Below, piece by piece: positions 58,919-64,000 of a stretch of DNA of 64,000 nucleotides. Numbering within the stretch: position 1 is the stretch's first letter; the number at the start of each line of letters is the position of its first letter. The notes beneath the pieces are model-generated. The model was given only the letters and a program-made list of their open reading frames with translations. It had not been told where the DNA came from and made no database searches. The position numbers were made by a program, and so were the translations under genes. The DNA is from Orobanche coerulescens (taxonomy: Eukaryota; Streptophyta; Magnoliopsida; Lamiales; Orobanchaceae), in the NCBI GenBank assembly GCA_033398695.1, contig CM065817.1, positions 65,956,001 to 66,020,000 of the forward strand, read 5' to 3'.

Positions 58919-58932
58919 TGGTATCGGAGCAC
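58919..58932 (+). other. Primer binding site of the tandem Gypsy element
   Basis: TGGTATCGGAGCAC begins five bases after the LTR end, a slight variant of the initiator Met tRNA type. Confidence 0.85.
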
Positions 58933-59151
58933 TAGGTTTATGGATACCTAGGCTTTTCGGTTATTTGGGTCTAGTTGTGTTTGTTTTGCACATTGTCACA
59001 CCGCTGCCAGTATCTCAGTACTTCCACTGTTCGTAAGTTTTCCTTACTCGATTCTTTACTTTCTCGTACTGTACTTCCGTTTCTTGAACTGTGGTTATTC
59101 TCCCTCTGTTACTTATCATCGAGTTGATTTTTGCCACCTCTTAACACCAGT

Positions 59152-60351
59152 ATGGATGCTGGAAGGGGCCGTGGTCGTGGTCGTGGTAGTGGACGCGACT
59201 GGGAACGTGGGGCAGCCGGTGGGGCGGCCACGTCGCATTCTTCGGTAGCCAGCAGTACCGGTGACCGTCACAGTCATGCTTCTTCTCAGGAGCGCACCGA
59301 CCTTGGTATTGCGGCCGTTATGCAGCAAATGGTAAACCAAATGGCGGCTATAGCTCAGGTGGTTCAGAACCCGGATCAGGCCCATGCTAATCGGGGTGGA
59401 GCAGACCGTTGGCTCCAAGATGTCATCAAGATGCATCCTCCTCAGTTTTCGGGAGCATCAGACCCGATCGGCTGGGAGGGGTGGATCAAGGAGATATCTA
59501 AAGTCTTTGTTGCCACCAACTGTCCCAAGGACCACTAGGTCCCTATTACCCAGTACTTTCTCACTAGGGACGCTACGGATTGGTGGGAGGTCGTTGGGCC
59601 CAAAGACCATGTTGCTTCGTGGGCCGAATTTCAGGGATTGATGGAGACTGAATATTGTCCGTGGCTGGTTAGACAGGCTCGAGTCCATGCTTTCTATGAT
59701 GCCCAACCAAGGGACATTCCCGTATCCCAAGCTATTGCCGATTTTAACAAGGAGTTGGGCTATGTGAAGACCCAGGTTGTCGAAGAGAGCGACAAAATTT
59801 TCCATTTTTCCAGAAGGATGAAACTGTCAATTCGGGACTACATGTCCGGGCTCGTCTATACTACTTTGAAGGATTATCAGAGTCGAGCTCTTGCCTATGA
59901 TATGTCGGTAACAGCCAGTGCGTCGGTTCGGGAGAGTAAGAAACAGAAATCCGCCGGAAATTTCTCCGGTCACAAGGGTGGAGGTCAGCAGAAGTCTCAG
60001 TCTGCGAATATTCCTGGAGGTAGTTCGGCTCGTTTCTCTGGGGGCTATCGGGGTACTGCCAGTGCCTCCGTTCGGGATGCCAAATGCTTTAACTATGGCG
60101 AGCCGGGCCATCGGAACCGGGAGTGTCCTCGTCCGCCTCTAACTTGTCATACTTGTGGTCAGTCGAGCCACAAGGCTTTCTTTTGTGAGCGGGAAAGAAA
60201 ACTTATTGGTGCTCAGACTTCTTTTCCAGCACCTGTGGAGACGAGTGTGAATCAGGGCTCATTTGCTCCGCAGCCTCCGCCGGGTACCGGTCGAGGTAGA
60301 GGTCGAGGTCAGCCTGTTAGAGGAGGAGCTTCCAGTGTCGGCTCTGCCTAG
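59152..60351 (+). pseudogene. gag: Chromodomain Gypsy gag, one nonsense codon
   Basis: The ATG at 59152 starts MDAGRGRGRGRGSGRD, the same basic N-terminus as the gag at 15967. The capsid domain has WEGWIKEISKVF and TDWWEVV. A TAG at 59536-59538 interrupts it; the frame goes on to 60351, reaching TAG or the gag/pol boundary. The first zinc knuckle has lost a cysteine (CFNYGEPGH near 60087), the second is intact (CHTCGQSSHKAFFC near 60148). A Gly/Arg tail follows. Confidence 0.9.
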
Positions 60352-60366
60352 CCGCGTATCTGTGAG

Positions 60367-62520
60367 ATGAGGAGGGCCGATGATCCAGCAGCCACTATGG
60401 CGACAGGTACCGTTCATATCCATTCTCATCCTGTCAGTGTGCTTTTCGATTCTGGTGCTACACATTCGTTCATATCGCTGGAGTGTGTACGCCATTTGAG
60501 TCTCGACTATTTGTCGCCTTGCGAGTCTTTCATCGTTAAACTTCCTAGCGGTGATAGGATCGTTAGCGATCGAGAGGTCCGGGACTGTTCTGTGTTTATT
60601 TGTGAGAGGGCTTGGCCCCCCAATCTTGTCGTTGTGGGTATTGAGGGTGAGGATTTGATTCTCGGGGATGATTGGATCAAGCGGCATGGTGCAATCATGA
60701 ACTACCGCACGATAATCATCACTATGTTAGCCGAGGATGGCACCGAGCACTCTTTCGCGGGGCGAAAGAGGGGAAACCAGAAGTTCGTTATTAACGCCTT
60801 GAAGGCGATGAGGCTCCTGTGAAAGGGGTGTACTGGTTATTGGTGTTATGCCTTGAAGGCGGAGGGTGGTGGAGTCGAGTTTTCATCGATTCTAGTCGTT
60901 AGTGAGTTTCCTGATGTATTTCCTGACGAGTTACCGGGATTGCCACCGGATCGTGAGGTCGAGTTTGCTATAGAGTTAGAGCCGGGCGCGGCCCCGATTT
61001 TGAAGGCGCCGTATCGCATGGCACCTTCGGAGATGGCCTAGTTGAAGAAGCAGTTGAGTGAGCTTCTTGAGTCGGGGTATGTTCGACCGAGCACCTCGCC
61101 TTGGGGCGCACCGGTCCTATTTGTGCGAAAGAAGGATGGTTCACTGCGTTTGTGTATCGACTATCGCGAACTAAACAAGGTGACCATCAAGAACAAGTAT
61201 CCTTTGCCGAGGATTGATGACTTGTTCGATCAGTTGCAGGGAGCTGCGGTGTTCTCGAAGATTGATTTGAGATCGGGGTACTATCAGCTCCGGGTGAGGG
61301 AGTCCGATGTGCCGAAAATAGCTTTTCCATCGAGATACGAATATTATGAGTTTGTAGTTATGCCTTTTGGGTTAACTAATGCGCCGGCGGTGTTCATGCA
61401 GTTGGTGAACAAAGTCTTTATCGAGTATTTGGATAAGTGTGTCTTTGTCTTCATTGACAATATTCTTATTTATTCGAGGAACGAGGAAGAGCATGTCCAT
61501 CATCTGCGAGTAGTGTTAGACATTTTGAGAACCTAGCAACTCTATGCGAAGTTCTCGAAATGTGAGTTTTGGCTGAAGGAAGTGATGTTTTTAGGTCACG
61601 TGATTTCATCCGAAGGGGTTCGCGTGGATCCGTAGAAGATTGAGGCAGTGTTGGATTGGGCACCGCCCAAGAATGTGAAGGAGATACGTAGTTTATTGGG
61701 TTTGGCCGGCTAGTACTGTAGATTCGTCGAGGGTTTCTCGAAACTGGCACGGCAGCTTACACAATTACTCCATAAATCCGAGAAGTTCGTTTGGAATGAC
61801 GAGAGACAGTCGAGTTTCGAGGAGCTGAAGAGACGTTTGACTTCAGCCCCGATTTTAGTGTTGCCGTGTGGCAACGGGGGTTTTGCTGTTTACAGTGATG
61901 CTTCGGGTCAGGGCCTTGGGTGCGTATTGATGCAGCACGGCAAGACCATTGCTTATGCATCGAGACAGTTGAGGTCGTATGAGCTTTAACTACCCTACTC
62001 ATGATTTGGAGTTAGCGACAGTTATTTTTGCGCTCAAGATTTGGCGTCACTATCTTTTTGGCTCTGCATGTCAGATTTTTACGGATCATAAAAGTCTGAA
62101 ATACATATTTACTCAGCGGGAGTTGAATATGAGACAGAGGAGGTGGTTAGAATTGATTAAGGATTATGACCTCGAAATCCTTTATCATCCGGGCAAGGCG
62201 AACGTCGTGGCTGACGCCTTGAGTAGGAAACCGGTTGCGTTGCGAATGCTTGAGATCCTTACGTCTCAGTATGAGCTTCGGCGAGTTTTGATCGAATTAG
62301 ATGTTGAGGTTTTGTTGCCTGGAGCTGTCGGGCAACTTTGTGCTTTAGAGATTTCGTCGTCTTTGATCGATGAAATTAAGCTAAAGCAGATGGAGGATCC
62401 GATGATTTCTCAAATCCGAGAGAACGTTCTTAAAGGAAAGTCTCCTAGGTTTGTGATTCACGAGGATGGTGTTTTGAGATTCCAGAGTCGGCTTTGTGTA
62501 CCGAGCAACTAAGAGTTGAG
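60367..62520 (+). pseudogene. pol: Chromodomain Gypsy pol: protease, RT, RNase H (heavily broken)
   Basis: The protease is intact at its active site (FDSGATHSF near 60445) and LILGDDW near 60657. RT shows [18 protein letters not shown] and [17 protein letters not shown]. The catalytic FIDD is changed to FIDN at 61450-61461, which would abolish polymerisation. Stops lie near 60820, 61039, 61534, 61634, 61711 and 62510, and an extra T near 61986 shifts the frame in RNase H (YSDASGQGL near 61893). Several stops stand where the 53769-56216 copy or other relatives have CAG, CGA or GAG codons. Confidence 0.92.
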
Positions 62521-63794
62521 GCAGAGTATTTTGCGTGAGGCCTATGCTACATCTTACTCCGTACATCCTAGTTCGAGTAAGATGTACAAGGACCTGAGAA
62601 GGAATTTCTGGTGGAATGATATGAAGGAGGAGGTCGCGCAGTTTGTAGCGAGATGTTTGACTTGTCAACAGGTCAAAATCGAGCATCAGCGACCAGCCGA
62701 ATTATTGCAGTCACTTCCTGTTCCGGAATGGAAATGGGAAGATATATCGATAGATTTCATTACGAGTTTGCCGAGATCGAGGTCGGGCATGAATATGGTA
62801 TGGGTGATTGTTGATCGTCTGACCGAGTCAGCATATTTTCTGGGCATCAAGGACACTTGGGGCCCGGAGAAGTTGGCTCGTGTGTTTATCGGGCAGATTG
62901 TGAGGCTTCACGGTACTCCGAAGTCTATTGTTTCGGATCGTGATGGTCGTTTTGTATCGCATTTTTGGCAGGCGGTGCATAAGGCGTTGGGTACTCATTT
63001 GCGTTTGAGTACCTCTTTTCATCCCCAGTCAGATGGACAGTCGGAACGCACTATCCAGACATTTGAGGATATGTTGCGTGCTTGTGCTCTCGATTGGAGC
63101 AATGATTGGGAGGAGCATTTTCCATTGATCGAATTCACGTACAACAATAGTTGCCACGCGTCGATTCGGATGGCACCATATGAGGCACTTTATGGGCGGT
63201 ATTGTCGATCATCGATTTGTTGGAATGAGGCTTCTGATTTGGTTGGCACCGATCCGGATATCGTTTTAGAGACGAGGCGGAAGATAGAATTAATTCGGGA
63301 ACGGATGTTGACCGCCCAAAGTCAACAGAAGTCATATGCCGATGTCCGTCGTTGACCTTTGGAATTCGAGGTGGGAGGCCACGTTTTGCTGAAGGTGTCG
63401 CCGACGAGGGGAGTTTTCCGTTTCGGGAAAAAGGGGAAGTTGAGTCCGAGATTTATTGGACCCTTCGAGATTCTCGAGCGAGTCGGTGGGTTAGCATACC
63501 GTTTGGCGTTACCCCCGGCCCTAAGTCATGTTCATAGCATTTTTCATGTTTCCTAGCTGAGTAAATATGTCCCGGATCCTAGTCACGTCATCGACTATGG
63601 CGAGATTGATGTCGCTGAGGATATTACCTTCGAGAAGCGTCCCCTGAAGGTTTTAAAAGACCGTGAGAAGCGACTGAGGCATAAGACCATTCCGTTGGTC
63701 AAAGTGCAGTGGTTGAGGCATGGTGCCGAAGAGGCAACTTGGGAAACCGAAGATAGCATGCGTGCTAGGTACCCCGAGTTGTTTGTTTCTTAAG
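62521..63794 (+). pseudogene. int: Chromodomain Gypsy integrase and chromodomain
   Basis: The zinc-binding part ends CLTCQQVK near 62655. The core has SDRDGRF near 62930 and GQSERTIQ near 63040 with the glutamate retained. Stops at 63353-63355 and 63554-63556 fall after the core. The chromodomain region (about 63625-63790) matches that at 56040-56214. The integrase core alone is intact here, while the sister copy at 55465 has the Glu-to-Lys change. Confidence 0.9.
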
Positions 63795-63828
63795 TTTCGG
63801 GACGAAACTTATTTTTAGAGGGGTAGAA
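63795..63828 (+). other. Polypurine tract before the last LTR
   Basis: TTTCGGGACGAAACTT and TTTTTAGAGGGGTAGAA precede TGTAATATC at 63829. Confidence 0.85.
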
Positions 63829-64000
63829 TGTAATATCTGTATTTTTCCTTTTTTTCGGTATTCTCATTTTGGTGTATTTTTCATTTTTAGCAACTCGCTC
63901 GTAACCGTATTGACATTTCGGGGGTATTTAATATTGGACTTCTTGTTGTTCGAGCTTGTTTCGGACTCGTTTGACTCGATTTGGTGTTTTATGTCATTTT
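63829..64000 (+). repeat. 3' LTR of the tandem Gypsy element, cut by the window end
   Basis: The first 172 bases are nearly identical to 56252-56430, confirming the LTR boundary. It continues beyond the window. Confidence 0.92.

Overview
This is nuclear DNA from a flowering plant with a large, repeat-rich genome, probably a eudicot; I cannot name the species. I see no ordinary cellular gene, rRNA, tRNA gene or CRISPR array. Almost every base belongs to a transposable element. The evidence is chromodomain Ty3/Gypsy elements with an initiator-Met-tRNA-type primer site, an Athila-like remnant, a Tat-lineage Gypsy element with two RNase H domains, a Sirevirus-type Ty1/Copia element, a CACTA transposon with spliced genes, and two hAT-type MITEs.

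Layout. 1-9554 (minus): tandem array internal-LTR-internal-LTR of a Tekay-like family with 3.0 kb LTRs and a 2.3 kb internal region with no gag or pol. 9555-11204 (plus): decayed Athila-like gag/protease. 11205-13053 (minus): lone LTR of a second Tekay-like family, cut at its U3 side by a CACTA element. 13054-35609: the CACTA element, comprising a 5' terminus with hairpin subterminal repeats, a TNP2-type transposase pseudogene and a multi-exon second gene ending in a Ulp1-like domain. Nested in it are a complete Tekay element (13605-22695, target duplication CCAGC) and a hAT-type MITE (23754-24300, 8-bp duplication). 35610-43825 (plus): Tat element, 5' LTR to antisense ORF, no 3' LTR. 43826-53768 (minus): Sirevirus with gag, pol and a long extra (env-like) ORF, 3' LTR lost. 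53769-64000 (plus): a second tandem array, pol(3' half)-LTR-gag-pol-LTR, of another chromodomain Gypsy family, with a second hAT-type MITE in its LTR.

All coding regions are broken by nonsense codons, frameshifts or active-site changes, so nothing here looks autonomous. Several stops are C-to-T type changes when nearly identical copies are compared, as expected of methylated, silenced DNA.

The most interesting signal is not a gene. The four Tekay-like LTR families differ greatly in sequence, yet they share one architecture. Each has a family-specific cluster of palindromes just upstream of a TATA-like box. Each has a G-rich tandem repeat in the transcribed part. Each has a series of short hairpins near the R/U5 end whose stems are kept while sequences change, including a terminal hairpin about 40 nt from the LTR end with paired substitutions. 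This suggests a conserved RNA or DNA structural module in plant chromovirus LTRs.
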